Origin: CAJQQY01 sp045104975
GTDB lineage: Bacteria; Bacteroidota; Bacteroidia; Chitinophagales; Saprospiraceae
DNA: 64,000 nucleotides
Direction of reading: 5' to 3'
NCBI GenBank assembly: GCA_045104975.1
Contig: JBGCCY010000023.1
Location: 1-64,000 of the forward strand
Shown: positions 1 to 10,000 of the stretch, piece by piece
Layout: each line of letters starts with the position of its first letter
How positions within the stretch are numbered: the stretch's first letter is position 1
Made by a program: the position numbers and the translations under genes
The notes under the pieces: model-generated
Told to the model about the DNA's origin: nothing
What the model saw: only the letters and a program-made list of their open reading frames with translations
The model's database searches: none

Positions 1-606
1 ATTAATTCATATTGTCCTAACACACCATAAATTTCATCTCCAAAACCATTATTACCTACTGCTAAAAGTTTAATCCCACCAACTAATTCAGCCTCAGCCT
101 TAATTTTATTTTCTAAATAATCATAATAACAAACTTGCCCGCTGTTCTTATTATAAAAATAAATAGCATTTTTTTCAGAAAATGATATTAATTGTCTTGC
201 ATCAATATCAATTACCTCTGAAATACCTTTTTCAAAAACAATCATCTTCGACCTAATCATTCGATCGCCAATATCTACAAACAATTGAAAATACAAAGTT
301 AAATCTTCCTCTCCTCCCAAATCAATACTTATAGAATTGGTAGCTTGGGAATAAACACTTGTCCAACGATATGAAAAGGATTCACTAGGCTCGTCCTCAT
401 TCTCCATTTTTAATGGAGAATGAACAATATAATATTTTTCAAAAGTAGAAATATTCGTCGCCGTCCAACTACAATGATAAACGCCATCAATTTCTTCCAC
501 TTGGAAATTAAGATCAGCCAATGGCACTTCCTCCTTTCCACAAGAAAAAAAACAATACACTTACAAATATTAAAAATGAGCGAGATTGGAATATTTTAGA
601 ATTCAT
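1..606 (-). pseudogene. Frameshifted lipoprotein gene, paralogue of the next gene; runs off the left edge
   Basis: Reading the minus strand from an ATG at 606 gives a lipoprotein-type signal sequence (MNSKIFQSRSFLIF...). After a run of eight T (545-552, A on the plus strand) this frame reaches a stop within about 14 codons. The other frame then stays open to the window edge and reads CGKEEVPLADLNFQVEEIDG..., closely parallel to the neighbouring lipoprotein at 618-1931 (CGKEE, SWTATNIS, GDRMIRSKM, GNNGFGDEIY). That neighbour has seven T at the same place (1829-1835), which keeps signal and body in frame. One extra T therefore breaks this copy. It may be a pseudogene, a phase-variable gene or a sequencing error. 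The intact product would be a lipoprotein with a fibronectin-III-like domain and propeller-like repeats. Confidence 0.75.
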
Positions 607-617
607 TTTCTTATTTT

Positions 618-1931
618 TTAAAAGATAGGACGAATAACAATCCTGTTGGTATTGTCTTTTCTCGCCACTAACATCCTTTTTCCATTTAATCTAAATAACA
701 ACATAGGTCTTACATTGCTATAAAATGGAATATATTGATACCCATTTCCTGAACCAAATATATTCAAAATATGAATCTCTAGTCCATTTGGAATTATTCC
801 ATACAAGACTTCTCCATTTTCAGAAAGAAGACTTGAAGCATATTTTTGATTAAATTTATCATAAATCCAAACTAGTGAATTTAAAGAATCATCGTATATC
901 TCTCCATATTCAGTATTCATAAAATAATTCCCGCCAGGCGATGTAACAATTAATGTATTATCGCTGCTAGATTCATATGGGTTATTAGTAAAGTTATGGG
1001 ACAATAATTCACCTTCATCACTTAAAAGATATCGATCTATTCGTGATCTTGAAGTTTCTATTAATACATTATTTTCCTGAGACAAAAATACCAAACCATG
1101 AGTTGACACATCAGTTGTTGAATAACTAAAAGAGTTGGCTGTACTCCAATCATTTCTATTTAATATCAGTACTTTATTAAGAAGTGAAAGTGCGATTAAT
1201 CCTTTACCATTAGATGCAACAGCAGAAATGGGTAAGCTAGTAGTATAGGTTGATTTCTCTTCTAGAGTATTGGCATCTAACGTAACCAATTCATATCGAC
1301 TCTTTATTATATATAATTCATCACCAAGTCCATTATTCCCAACTGCTACATCATAACAATAAAAGCCAACCTTTTTTGATACCTTCTTTTTATTTGTCCC
1401 AAAATCATAATACAACAACTCTTGATCATCATTATCAAATAAATAAATGGCATTTTTTTTAGGATATGGGATTGCTTTAGCCATGTCAAAATCGAGTACG
1501 TAAGTGTCTTCATGTTCGATTTGGATCATATTCGATCTTACTATTCTATCTCCAGCAATCGCAAAAACCTGAAAAAAGAAATTGGGGTAATTAGGTGGTA
1601 TTCTCCAAAAGAAAATACTATCACTTTGATCAGTAAAAACTTTCTTAAAATCTGAATTCAGACTCGAAGGATCTTCATTGGGTAAAATTGGAGTAGGTGA
1701 ATAGGTTAAGATATAAGATTCGAAAGAAGCAATATTTGTTGGTGACCAAGTTAGTTGATATTCATCAGATACCTTTTTCAATTTTAATTCAAAAATATCT
1801 AGTTCTAAGGCTTCCTCCTTTCCACAAGAAAAAAACAATACACTTACAAATAAAAAAATAAATACAGGAAAGAGGTTTTTAGTAATCATAGCTAGCTGGT
1901 TTTTCGAAACTTTATTTTTTTCTAAACCCAA
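618..1931 (-). CDS. Predicted surface lipoprotein with FN3-like domain and propeller-like body
   Basis: The 437-residue product starts with a long N-region, a hydrophobic stretch and the lipobox LFFSC. A second ATG at codon 15 (MITKNLF) would give a more usual signal length. The residues after Cys are GKEE, resembling the K-(D/E)2 lipoprotein export signal known from Flavobacteriia, so surface exposure is inferred. Next comes a fibronectin-type-III-like segment (LTWSPTNIASFESYILTYSP), then repeated beta-rich blades such as NAIYLFDNDDQELLYYD and GNNGLGDELYIIKS. No catalytic motif is visible. It is a tandem paralogue of the frameshifted gene to its left, indicating local duplication. The family is not recognised by name. 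Confidence 0.75.
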   Translation of the reverse strand: MGLEKNKVSKNQLAMITKNLFPVFIFLFVSVLFFSCGKEEALELDIFELKLKKVSDEYQLTWSPTNIASFESYILTYSPTPILPNEDPSSLNSDFKKVFTDQSDSIFFWRIPPNYPNFFFQVFAIAGDRIVRSNMIQIEHEDTYVLDFDMAKAIPYPKKNAIYLFDNDDQELLYYDFGTNKKKVSKKVGFYCYDVAVGNNGLGDELYIIKSRYELVTLDANTLEEKSTYTTSLPISAVASNGKGLIALSLLNKVLILNRNDWSTANSFSYSTTDVSTHGLVFLSQENNVLIETSRSRIDRYLLSDEGELLSHNFTNNPYESSSDNTLIVTSPGGNYFMNTEYGEIYDDSLNSLVWIYDKFNQKYASSLLSENGEVLYGIIPNGLEIHILNIFGSGNGYQYIPFYSNVRPMLLFRLNGKRMLVARKDNTNRIVIRPIF

Positions 1932-2052
1932 GTTCGTTTTTTTTGTTTGAAAAAAAGAACAAACAACTCCCTTTTAAATTTGAATTCTTTTTAATAAAAA
2001 ATCAGGTTCGTACATTTTCCTTTTGTACATTTAAACTTCTTATTCCAAATTT

Positions 2053-2060
2053 TATTTTTG
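2053..2060 (+). promoter_or_regulatory. Probable -7 box for the M14 peptidase gene
   Basis: TATTTTTG matches the Bacteroidota housekeeping -7 consensus TAnnTTTG and lies 22 bases before the ATG at 2083. No well-spaced -33 TTTG is evident. Confidence 0.5.
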
Positions 2061-2082
2061 ACAAAATCAACAAATACCAACT

Positions 2083-4653
2083 ATGAGAAAAATCTTAACC
2101 GTCGCACTTGTAGCGTTCTCCTTCGTATTTTCTTTTTCCCAAAAAAACACCATCAATTATTTCTTACCTGATTGTGAGTACGATGCTAAAATACCAACTC
2201 CCGAATCTGTCCTCGGATATCAAGTTGGCGAATGGCATGCGAGTCACGATCAAGTGGTGATGTACTTGCGAGAACTGTCAAAAGTTTCTCCCCGAATCGT
2301 GATGAAAGAATATGCGAGAAGTTACGAAAATCGACCTTTGTATCATCTTTACATTACTTCGAAATCTAACCATGCTCGCCTCGGCGACATCCAAAAAGAA
2401 CATATAAAATTATCACAACCTGATCAATCTGCTGATGTGGATATTTTAAAGATGCCTTCGGTTGTCTATCAAGGATTTAGTATTCATGGAAATGAACCGA
2501 GTGGTGGAAATGCAAGTATGCTCGTGGCTTATCATTTGGCGGCAGGCAAATGTGCGGAGGTGAATGACATTTTAGATAATGTAATTATATTGTTAGACCC
2601 TGTTTATAATCCAGATGGATTTCATCGTTTTTCGACTTGGGCCAATTCTCAAAAAAGTAAAAATATGTCTTCCGATCCCAATGATCGAGAATACAATGAA
2701 GTTTTTCCAAGAGGTCGAACGAATCATTATTGGTTTGATTTGAATCGAGATTGGTTGCTTTTGGCGCATCCTGAAAGTCGAGGTCGAGTGGCTAAATTCC
2801 AAGAATGGAAACCCAACATCTTGACTGATCATCATGAAATGGGAACGAATCAAACTTTCTTTTTTATGCCTGGTATTCAAACTAGAATCCATCCATTGAC
2901 TCCTAAAAAAAATCAAGAACTGACTGCCAAAATCGGAACGTTCCATGCGAAAGCTTTGGACAAAATTGGTTCCTTATATTTTACCGAAGAACGCTACGAC
3001 GATTATTATTATGGCAAAGGTTCAACTTATCCTGATGCGAATGGATCAGTTGGAATTTTGTTTGAACAAGCGAGTTCGAGAGGGCATTTGCAAGAGACGG
3101 ATAATGGTTTGATGAGTTTTCCATTTACGATTCGGAACCAAACGACGACTGCCATGTCAACCCTTCGAGCTGCAGCAAGTATGCGAGAAGAGTTGTTAGA
3201 TTACCAAAGAGAATTTTATCAGTCTGCGATGCAGGAAGCAAAAAAAGATACTCGTAAAGGTTTTGTTTTTTCTGAATCCAAAGACAAAAGTCGGTTGACT
3301 CACTTTGTAAATCTTTTACAAAAACATGATATCAAAGTGCAAACTTTGCAACAAAATATTTCAGCAGGTGGAAAGCAATTTAATAAAGAACATTCTTACT
3401 ATGTTCCACTTGAACAACCTCAATATCGATTGATCAAATCGGTCTTTGATCCTATTTTTAAATTTGATGATAGTTTGTTTTATGATGTTTCTGCGTTTAC
3501 CCTCCCAATGGCTTACAATATTGAATATCAAGCAGTTAAGGGCAAAAAAACCGCACATGAGGCAATGCCATATTTAGGAAAACCTGAAGGAAAAGTTGTC
3601 GGTGGAAAAAGTGAATATGCTTATCTTTTTGAGTGGAATGAATATTATGCACCCAATGCATTGAATGAATTATTGAGTGAAAATTTGATTGTAAAAGTAG
3701 GTACTCAACAACTGAAAATCCAAACTTCGGAAGGCATGAAATTATTCGATTATGGAACGATTCAAATTCCAGTCAGTAATAATCAGCGAAAAACATCTAC
3801 TGAAATTTTTGACCTCATCAAAAAAGTAGCGAGCAAAAATCAATTAAAAATTTATGCCGTAAAAACTGGTTTGACTCCAATGGGAAGTGATTTGGGAAGT
3901 GGTGATTTTGAAGTTTTAGAAAAACCTGAAGTGCTACTTTTAGTAGGTAGCGGAGTGAATAGTTATGATGCAGGAGAGGTTTGGCATTTACTCGACCAGC
4001 GATACGATATGCCTATTACCAAAATGGATGTGAGCAGATTTAGTAGAGCAGACTTGAGTCGATACAATGTGATTGTGATGGTCGATGGAAATTATAATAG
4101 CATTTCTAATCAGTCTGAGAAATTAAAAACTTGGGTACAAAAAGGAGGGACTTTGATTCCATTCAAACGAGCTATTCGATGGGCAAAATCGGCAGGCATT
4201 TCTAAAGCTACTTTTAAGAATTCTAGCGATGATAAATCAAAAGACAAGCAGCGACGACCTTACGAAAAACAAGGAGCTGATGCTGGAGCAGAGGTAATCG
4301 GAGGAGCTATTTTTCAAACTGAATTAGACTTGACGCATCCACTTGGATTTGGATATCATAATTCGAGTTTACCGATTTTTAGACGTGGAACACTTTTCTT
4401 GGAGCCTGCTAATAATCCTTATGCGACACCTTTAGTTTATACTTCTTCTCCCCTTTTGAGTGGATATATTTCTAAGAAAAATTTAAATGCGTTGAGTAGT
4501 TCTGCTTCGATCGTAGTGAGTGGAATGGGTCGAGGAAAAGTGATCAACATGGCAGACAATACTAACTTTCGAGCATTTTGGTATGGTACAAATAAGTTGT
4601 TTGCTAATGCTATTTTCTTTGGAAATATTATTGGTGGGGGAACGGTGGAGTAG
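2083..4653 (+). CDS. Secreted M14-family zinc carboxypeptidase
   Basis: This 856-residue protein begins with a signal peptide (MRKILTVALVAFSFVFSFSQ). The metallocarboxypeptidase core is complete: zinc ligands His135 and Glu138 in HGNEPSG, the third ligand His in DHHEMG (about 250), substrate-binding NR in FDLNRDW (221-222) and the catalytic Glu328 in GILFEQASSRG. From about residue 600 there is a class-I glutamine-amidotransferase-like Rossmann segment (VLLLVGSGVNSYDAGEVWHLL...), a common companion of the large M14 peptidases of Bacteroidota. It probably trims peptides in the periplasm or outside the cell; the substrate is unknown. It is transcribed alone, away from the lipoprotein genes, and ends in a long inverted repeat. 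Confidence 0.9.
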   Translation: MRKILTVALVAFSFVFSFSQKNTINYFLPDCEYDAKIPTPESVLGYQVGEWHASHDQVVMYLRELSKVSPRIVMKEYARSYENRPLYHLYITSKSNHARLGDIQKEHIKLSQPDQSADVDILKMPSVVYQGFSIHGNEPSGGNASMLVAYHLAAGKCAEVNDILDNVIILLDPVYNPDGFHRFSTWANSQKSKNMSSDPNDREYNEVFPRGRTNHYWFDLNRDWLLLAHPESRGRVAKFQEWKPNILTDHHEMGTNQTFFFMPGIQTRIHPLTPKKNQELTAKIGTFHAKALDKIGSLYFTEERYDDYYYGKGSTYPDANGSVGILFEQASSRGHLQETDNGLMSFPFTIRNQTTTAMSTLRAAASMREELLDYQREFYQSAMQEAKKDTRKGFVFSESKDKSRLTHFVNLLQKHDIKVQTLQQNISAGGKQFNKEHSYYVPLEQPQYRLIKSVFDPIFKFDDSLFYDVSAFTLPMAYNIEYQAVKGKKTAHEAMPYLGKPEGKVVGGKSEYAYLFEWNEYYAPNALNELLSENLIVKVGTQQLKIQTSEGMKLFDYGTIQIPVSNNQRKTSTEIFDLIKKVASKNQLKIYAVKTGLTPMGSDLGSGDFEVLEKPEVLLLVGSGVNSYDAGEVWHLLDQRYDMPITKMDVSRFSRADLSRYNVIVMVDGNYNSISNQSEKLKTWVQKGGTLIPFKRAIRWAKSAGISKATFKNSSDDKSKDKQRRPYEKQGADAGAEVIGGAIFQTELDLTHPLGFGYHNSSLPIFRRGTLFLEPANNPYATPLVYTSSPLLSGYISKKNLNALSSSASIVVSGMGRGKVINMADNTNFRAFWYGTNKLFANAIFFGNIIGGGTVE

Positions 4654-4760
4654 TTTTTTTTTCGATGGACGGTGGACGGCCGCTGCGCTGACGATGGACA
4701 GGAAATGCCCTATAAAAACCCGTCAAGCGCAGCGACCGTTTACCGTCCACCGAAAAAAAT
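4654..4760. terminator. Long imperfect inverted repeat between convergent genes
   Basis: Arm 4654-4693 (T-run, then GATGGACGGTGGACGG and CCGCTGCGCTGACG) pairs with 4721-4760 with a few mismatches and one bulge. Each arm ends in a T or A run next to a stop codon, so it can act as a bidirectional terminator. The CGCTGCGCTGACG core resembles cores in other intergenic palindromes of this window (33275, 50681, 56201). Confidence 0.7.
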
Positions 4761-6400
4761 TACTCACACAATTCTGAATAAATTCTAGCAGCTTTTACCA
4801 AGTCATCTTGATTTTTTTTGATGCCGCCTTCTGTACACATATCTTTTAAGTCAGCGCAATCTTCGAAATATTTTGCCATTCCTTTTTTCCATAATAAAAA
4901 TTGAGTATCCTCAACTGACAATGGAAAATCCTCTGATCCTTTTTGAAAAGCAAACTCTGTTTTCTCTTCTCCTAAGACTCCCGATGAAGGAAAATATTTA
5001 TATAATTTAATCTTTTCAGAATCATAAACTACTTCCAAAATATGCATCGCAGATTCTCCTTTTCCTTTAGCTGAAGGATTAAATCTTGTCTTGATAAATT
5101 TACGTTCTCCCAAAGTAAATTCAGAAACATCTTCCGCTGTCAAATCATATTCTTTCATTTCACCATCTTCTTCTGCCATAAATTTAGTATTTCCTTTTGG
5201 ACCAAAAAACATTTCATCAGCTCCTTTCGCTTGTAGAACAGCACCTTTGATTTCATTTCCTCCCATTATCAAAACTGCGGTAACGGTATTATTATCAGCT
5301 TCTAATTCTTCTTTCTCTTCTTCAAATTCTTTTACTTTCGCAGGAGCTTTTGCAGCTGAAAGGTCACGAACATAATGCATGGTATTTACTCCATGGAAAT
5401 CCATTTTCTTTTGAGTCGCTTCGATGTCTTTTAAAAGGATACTACTTTTCCGATCTTTTCCTTCTGACTTCAAAACCATATTAGCGTATTCTTTTGCCGT
5501 TTCTAAATCACCAAAAAAGTAACTCACTAAAGCATAATTATAATTAGCTGCTCGGTAAACTTTTTTTGATTTTTTATCAGCAGGGTTGATCTCTCCAGTT
5601 TTTTTCCAAAAATCCATAGCAGGTTGCAATTTCTTTTTTACCGTTGCTACTTTATCTTCTGTAATTCCTTTTTTAAGCGTCTCAAAAGTTTCTTTGGTCA
5701 AATCAAAATACTTGTCAAAATCTTTAGCAGTATCATGTTTTTTCAAAAAATAAAGGTTGCGCCATTCTTGTGATCGAGCATAATCATACTTTTGTCTAAC
5801 TGTCGCTCTGGCATCATTCATTACTCCATTCACAACTGTTTTAGCAAAATCTTTTTTAATCTTATTGATTTGAGCACTATAATTTTTTCTTCGATCAGAA
5901 GATTTTGAATACTTTTTGGTAGCCAGTTTTTTGCTGTGTGGAGAATTTCCTTCTGCCAAAATATTTCCTTCAGGATCGACAATTTTGAAACTACCATTTC
6001 CTGAAAATGGAATCTCGTACCAGTAGGAATAAGTAGTCGTTTCTTTTCCAGTTTTTTTATCTTTTCTTTTAGACGTAGAAGATTTTGGTTCTGCGCGCCC
6101 CGTACTAATATAACCTGTGTAAACAGAAACTCGAAGGTGTCCATAATCTTTACCTGATCCACTTAATCTTTTGAAGCCATCCATTCCGATAGACTTAGAT
6201 AATTTTTGAGCACTCAATCCTGCTTGTGAAATAGCAGAACCATACACTCTTACAGAGTAGGTTTGGAAATCATCTGTCAGTTTCTCAGCGGGAAGGTTAA
6301 CATAATGAAATTGTACTTTTTTGTCTTTGATTTTTTGTCCCATACTTGAGAATGAAAGAGATAAAAATAGAATTGAAATAAGCAGACTAAGTGTCTTCAT
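4760..6400 (-). CDS. Secreted protein of unknown function
   Basis: The 546-residue product has a clear signal peptide (MKTLSLLISILFLSLSFSSMGQ) and no lipobox. The N-terminal third is beta-rich with a Lys/Ser/Thr-rich loop (KSSTSKRKDKKTGKETTTYS). The middle (about 210-330) is helical and TPR-like (YNYALVSYFFGDLETAKEYANMVLKS). The C-terminal part is beta-rich again with an acidic helix (FEEEKEELEAD). I recognise no enzyme motif and cannot name the family. It shares a convergent palindrome with the M14 peptidase gene and is otherwise isolated. Confidence 0.75.
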   Translation of the reverse strand: MKTLSLLISILFLSLSFSSMGQKIKDKKVQFHYVNLPAEKLTDDFQTYSVRVYGSAISQAGLSAQKLSKSIGMDGFKRLSGSGKDYGHLRVSVYTGYISTGRAEPKSSTSKRKDKKTGKETTTYSYWYEIPFSGNGSFKIVDPEGNILAEGNSPHSKKLATKKYSKSSDRRKNYSAQINKIKKDFAKTVVNGVMNDARATVRQKYDYARSQEWRNLYFLKKHDTAKDFDKYFDLTKETFETLKKGITEDKVATVKKKLQPAMDFWKKTGEINPADKKSKKVYRAANYNYALVSYFFGDLETAKEYANMVLKSEGKDRKSSILLKDIEATQKKMDFHGVNTMHYVRDLSAAKAPAKVKEFEEEKEELEADNNTVTAVLIMGGNEIKGAVLQAKGADEMFFGPKGNTKFMAEEDGEMKEYDLTAEDVSEFTLGERKFIKTRFNPSAKGKGESAMHILEVVYDSEKIKLYKYFPSSGVLGEEKTEFAFQKGSEDFPLSVEDTQFLLWKKGMAKYFEDCADLKDMCTEGGIKKNQDDLVKAARIYSELCE

Positions 6401-6653
6401 GATATAAATATTTAGTTATTAAATGTTTTGAATATGATTTTGCAACCTTAAATAAAAAGGTGTTCAAGTAGGTATGATGGATAGGATGGAAAGGTAAATG
6501 GGGGAGGTGATTTTTTTGAAAAAAAATTAAATCAAGAACTGTACGACTTACAAGATAAAGTCTTGATTTTTTTGTTTCGTTTTTTTATCAAGAAAAAAAA
6601 TGAAAATACAGAAGGGAGTTTTAATGTATGTTTTATCAGATTGTGGTTAAAAT
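6401..6653. other. Intergenic, nothing identified
   Basis: AT-rich start of a 646-base gap between two minus-strand genes. It must hold the promoter of the 4760-6400 gene, but no good -7 box was found. No convincing short gene or RNA was seen. Confidence 0.4.
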
Positions 6654-6690
6654 ACAAAAGCCTGGTAATCAATGATTACCAGGCTTTTGT
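6654..6690. terminator. Perfect 18-bp hairpin of the GCCTGrTAATCA terminator type
   Basis: Arms 6654-6671 and 6673-6690 are perfectly complementary around one base (ACAAAAGCCTGGTAATCA). The same core (CCTGATAATCA...TGATTATCAGG) recurs at 12003 and 13791. The flanking A and T runs allow termination in either direction. The rest of the gap to 6933 contains AACGTC/ACGTTC repeats near 6776-6802 but no recognisable gene. Confidence 0.65.
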
Positions 6691-6933
6691 TTCTCATTAT
6701 TTAAATCCTGTGAAAACTTCGGGACTTATCTGATAATTAATAGATTTTATTCTAAATGAAGTTGTATGGGAGAACGTAAAACGTCTAACGTTCAACGTCC
6801 ATCGAATAAAGTCTAATGTTATCCATTAAAAATCGGTTTCCATTTTGTTTAGTTTTTCACTCTGGAGTTGGTGGATGAATTAAGCATTATTCTTTTTTTC
6901 ATCGAAAAAAAAAGAAACAAAAAATTCTAGACG

Positions 6934-6960
6934 AAAAAATAGCTTGACGCAAAGCAAGCT
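6934..6960 (-). terminator. Terminator of the FG-GAP/UnbV gene
   Basis: On the minus strand AGCTTG (6960-6955) pairs with CAAGCT (6946-6941), followed by a T-run (6939-6934). It lies about 85 bases past the stop at 7047. Two copies of CCCGCTCCTT lie close by (6960-7000). Confidence 0.6.
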
Positions 6961-7046
6961 CCCGCTCCTTCATTTTTCGCCGTTCCTCTCCCGCTCCTTA
7001 TTCCTCATGGTTTTCCTTTCAATTCTAATTTTTTTTATGAACACCA

Positions 7047-10000
7047 CTAATTCAAATATTCAAATACTTGAACCCTCTGATTATTATTGGCTACAATGAC
7101 CAATGGGGATTTTTTCCCACATGAAACATAAGCCATTTTCCGAACATCTTTATTGGCAAAAAAGCCAGATTGCGAAATGGTTTTAGCCGTAAATTTATTT
7201 TTGTTATTGGTCAAAAGAAGTCCTGTTCCAGCATCCGCTCTTGGCGTTTCTACTTCTGATACATACCAGTTTCCTGCAAGTAAAATATCGAGTTGATTAT
7301 CTTTATCAAAGTCTTGAATAAGGAAATCTTGAATTGGTGCTAGTTGCGCTTGTCCTGGTAATTTTTCAATATCGAATTCTTCATTCCCTTTGTTCCATAG
7401 AATTAAAGAAGAAAAATTATTAGCTTTATAATGTAAAGCATTCTCCAATTCAGCTCCATAAATTTCAAAAATATCTGCCGTCCCAAAAGATTTATAACTA
7501 TCAAATTGGTTTTGCAAATCAGGCATCTGCTCTGAGGAACATTGGAATCCTCTGACTGGATATAAATTAGATTCTGAGTAGTATCCCAACACGATATCTT
7601 GCTTTCCATTTTTGTCGAAATCACCACTAAATATTTCAAATGGTTCTTCGTTGGTTGCTTTGTATTTATAATTTTCGCCAAGGTTTCCTAACAAGTAATC
7701 TTCATCACCATCATTATCCAAATCGACTGCCGTAACTTTATTCCACCAACCGACCATCTTGTCGACCTCACCCATTTTCGTCAAACTAAACTCCGTTCCA
7801 TCATTTGCAAAGAACATTGGACTCGTCCATTCTCCTACGACGATCAGATCCAAATTGCCATCACTATTAAAATCTGACCAAACTGATGATTGTATAATTC
7901 CCGCTTCTTCCAATTCAGGAGCAAGTGCTTGAGTTACATTTTTAAAACCCTCCTTATTATTTTGTAATAAAATACTTTTTGAAGCATAAGGATATTTCCC
8001 TGGCAGTACTCCTCCTCCTATAAATAAATCTTGATCACCATCTTTATCAAAATCACAAGCAGATATAGTTCCTCCATTAGTGGTAATTTGGGGAAGTAGT
8101 CCGGTGGATTTTTCAAAGACTCCTTTTCCATTATTCAAATAAAGGCGATCTGCCAACAATGCTGGCTTTTGCAAAAACTCATTACTTCCACTCACGACAT
8201 AAAGGTCTAAATCTTGATCACCATCTGCATCAAAAAACAAAGCATCTACATCTTCATATTTTGAATCTGTTGACCAAAACGCAGGTTGACTTTTGACAAA
8301 TTTTTGAGATTGTTTTTGTAAAAATAAAGCACCTGCTTGTTGATGCGCTCCTCCAATATAAATATCATCCAACCCATTTTTATCAACATCACCGACAACT
8401 AGTGCTGGTCCCATTTGAGACAATTGATGAGGTAGCAAAACTTCCTCCTTGTAATCATCATAATAAATTTCCTGATGGGTAAAATCAATTACGCTTTTAG
8501 CATTGAGTTCTTTAAATGTTGGAGAGGAGTTATCTTTTTTGGTATTACTTTTTTTGGCATCTTTATATTCGATCGTGTGAGTTTGGTTAGTCGCTAATCC
8601 TTTGATTACTTGCTCTTTTCCATCTGCCCAAACAACTGATAGACTTTCTATTTGAGTGCCAGACTTTAGTCCGAAATGAACCACGGGTTCACAAGAAGAT
8701 TGAAAACCTCTAGTCGTAATAAATTCTTTATACTGAGTTCCTTGATTGGTCGTAAGCGTAATTTTACTATTGACACCTAAGTTATTTCCTACTGGGCCAT
8801 TCAATTTTAATTTGAGGTAAGAACCGTTGGTATTATTTTGATAAAGAGAAGTATTGGCGTTCATGTTATTGACTACGATATCTAAATCTCCATCATTGTC
8901 CAAGTCTCCATAAGCCATTCCATTTGAAAATCCTTTGAAGTTAAAACCCCATTTATCAGATACTTTTTTAAATTTCAAATCACCTTCATATTCAAAAGCA
9001 TAGTTTTCAAGTGGCGTACTTTTCAAAAAAGAATCGACCTGATTATACTTTAGTTTGTTGTTATACTTTTGCGCATAGGCATTTGCTTTTTTAGAAAAAT
9101 CTTTATCCTGCGTATCTTTCAACCAACCATTGACGACCAATAAATCATTGTCTCCATCATGATCGTAATCTCCAAACAAGGAACTCCAACTCCAATCCGT
9201 TTTCGAAATTCCTGCATATTCAGCGATATCACTAAAGTGCCCATTTCCATTATTCAAGTGAAATGAGTTACGCATATATTGGTAATGTAAATCGCTATTC
9301 ACCAACGTTTTAAATAAATTGGCATCCATAGGCGCCATATTTGTTTTCTGTCTTACGTTAGTTTCAGAAAGCATTTCGCCAACAAAAACATCAAGGTTCT
9401 GATCATTATTAATATCCACTAAATCTACGCCCATGGCAAAATAAGAAGTGTGTGGGAAATATTTTTTTAGCGATTCAGTAAAGGTTCCATCTCCATTATT
9501 CACATAATAATAATCATGCGCTTGAAAATCATTGGACACATAAACATCTGTCCAACCATCATTATTCAAATCAGCTGCTACTAAACCTAATCCCCAACCG
9601 TGGTTAAATATTCCTACTTTTTTTCCAGATTCAGTATAAGTACCGTCGGCATTTTTAATGTAAAATTTGTCGGTATTCTCATCCGTAGGATTATTGATTT
9701 TTGCGATAACTTGCTCTGTCGATTGTCTAAAAACTTTGGGGTGATTCGACAAGTACATATCTAAATCTCCATCTTTATCATAATCAAAAAAGACAGATTG
9801 GATAGATCGATTGCCATCATCAATTCCATATTCGGCAGCTGACTCTTTAAAAGTATTATCTTGATTATTGATAAAGAGCAAATTTTTTCTATCCTTTGGA
9901 TTCTTTGCCCACCCAGCTCGGCAGACATAAAGATCCGTCCAGCCATCATTGTTGACATCGGTAAAACTTACCCCAGTTTTGCATCCTTTGAATTTATCAA

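Noticed and set aside
2022..2025. TTTG as the -33 element of the M14 promoter
   Set aside because: The 27-base distance to the -7 box is longer than the usual spacing of about 19-21.
4583..4777. 64-codon plus-strand reading frame over the M14 gene end
   Set aside because: It overlaps the real gene in another frame and then runs through the palindrome.
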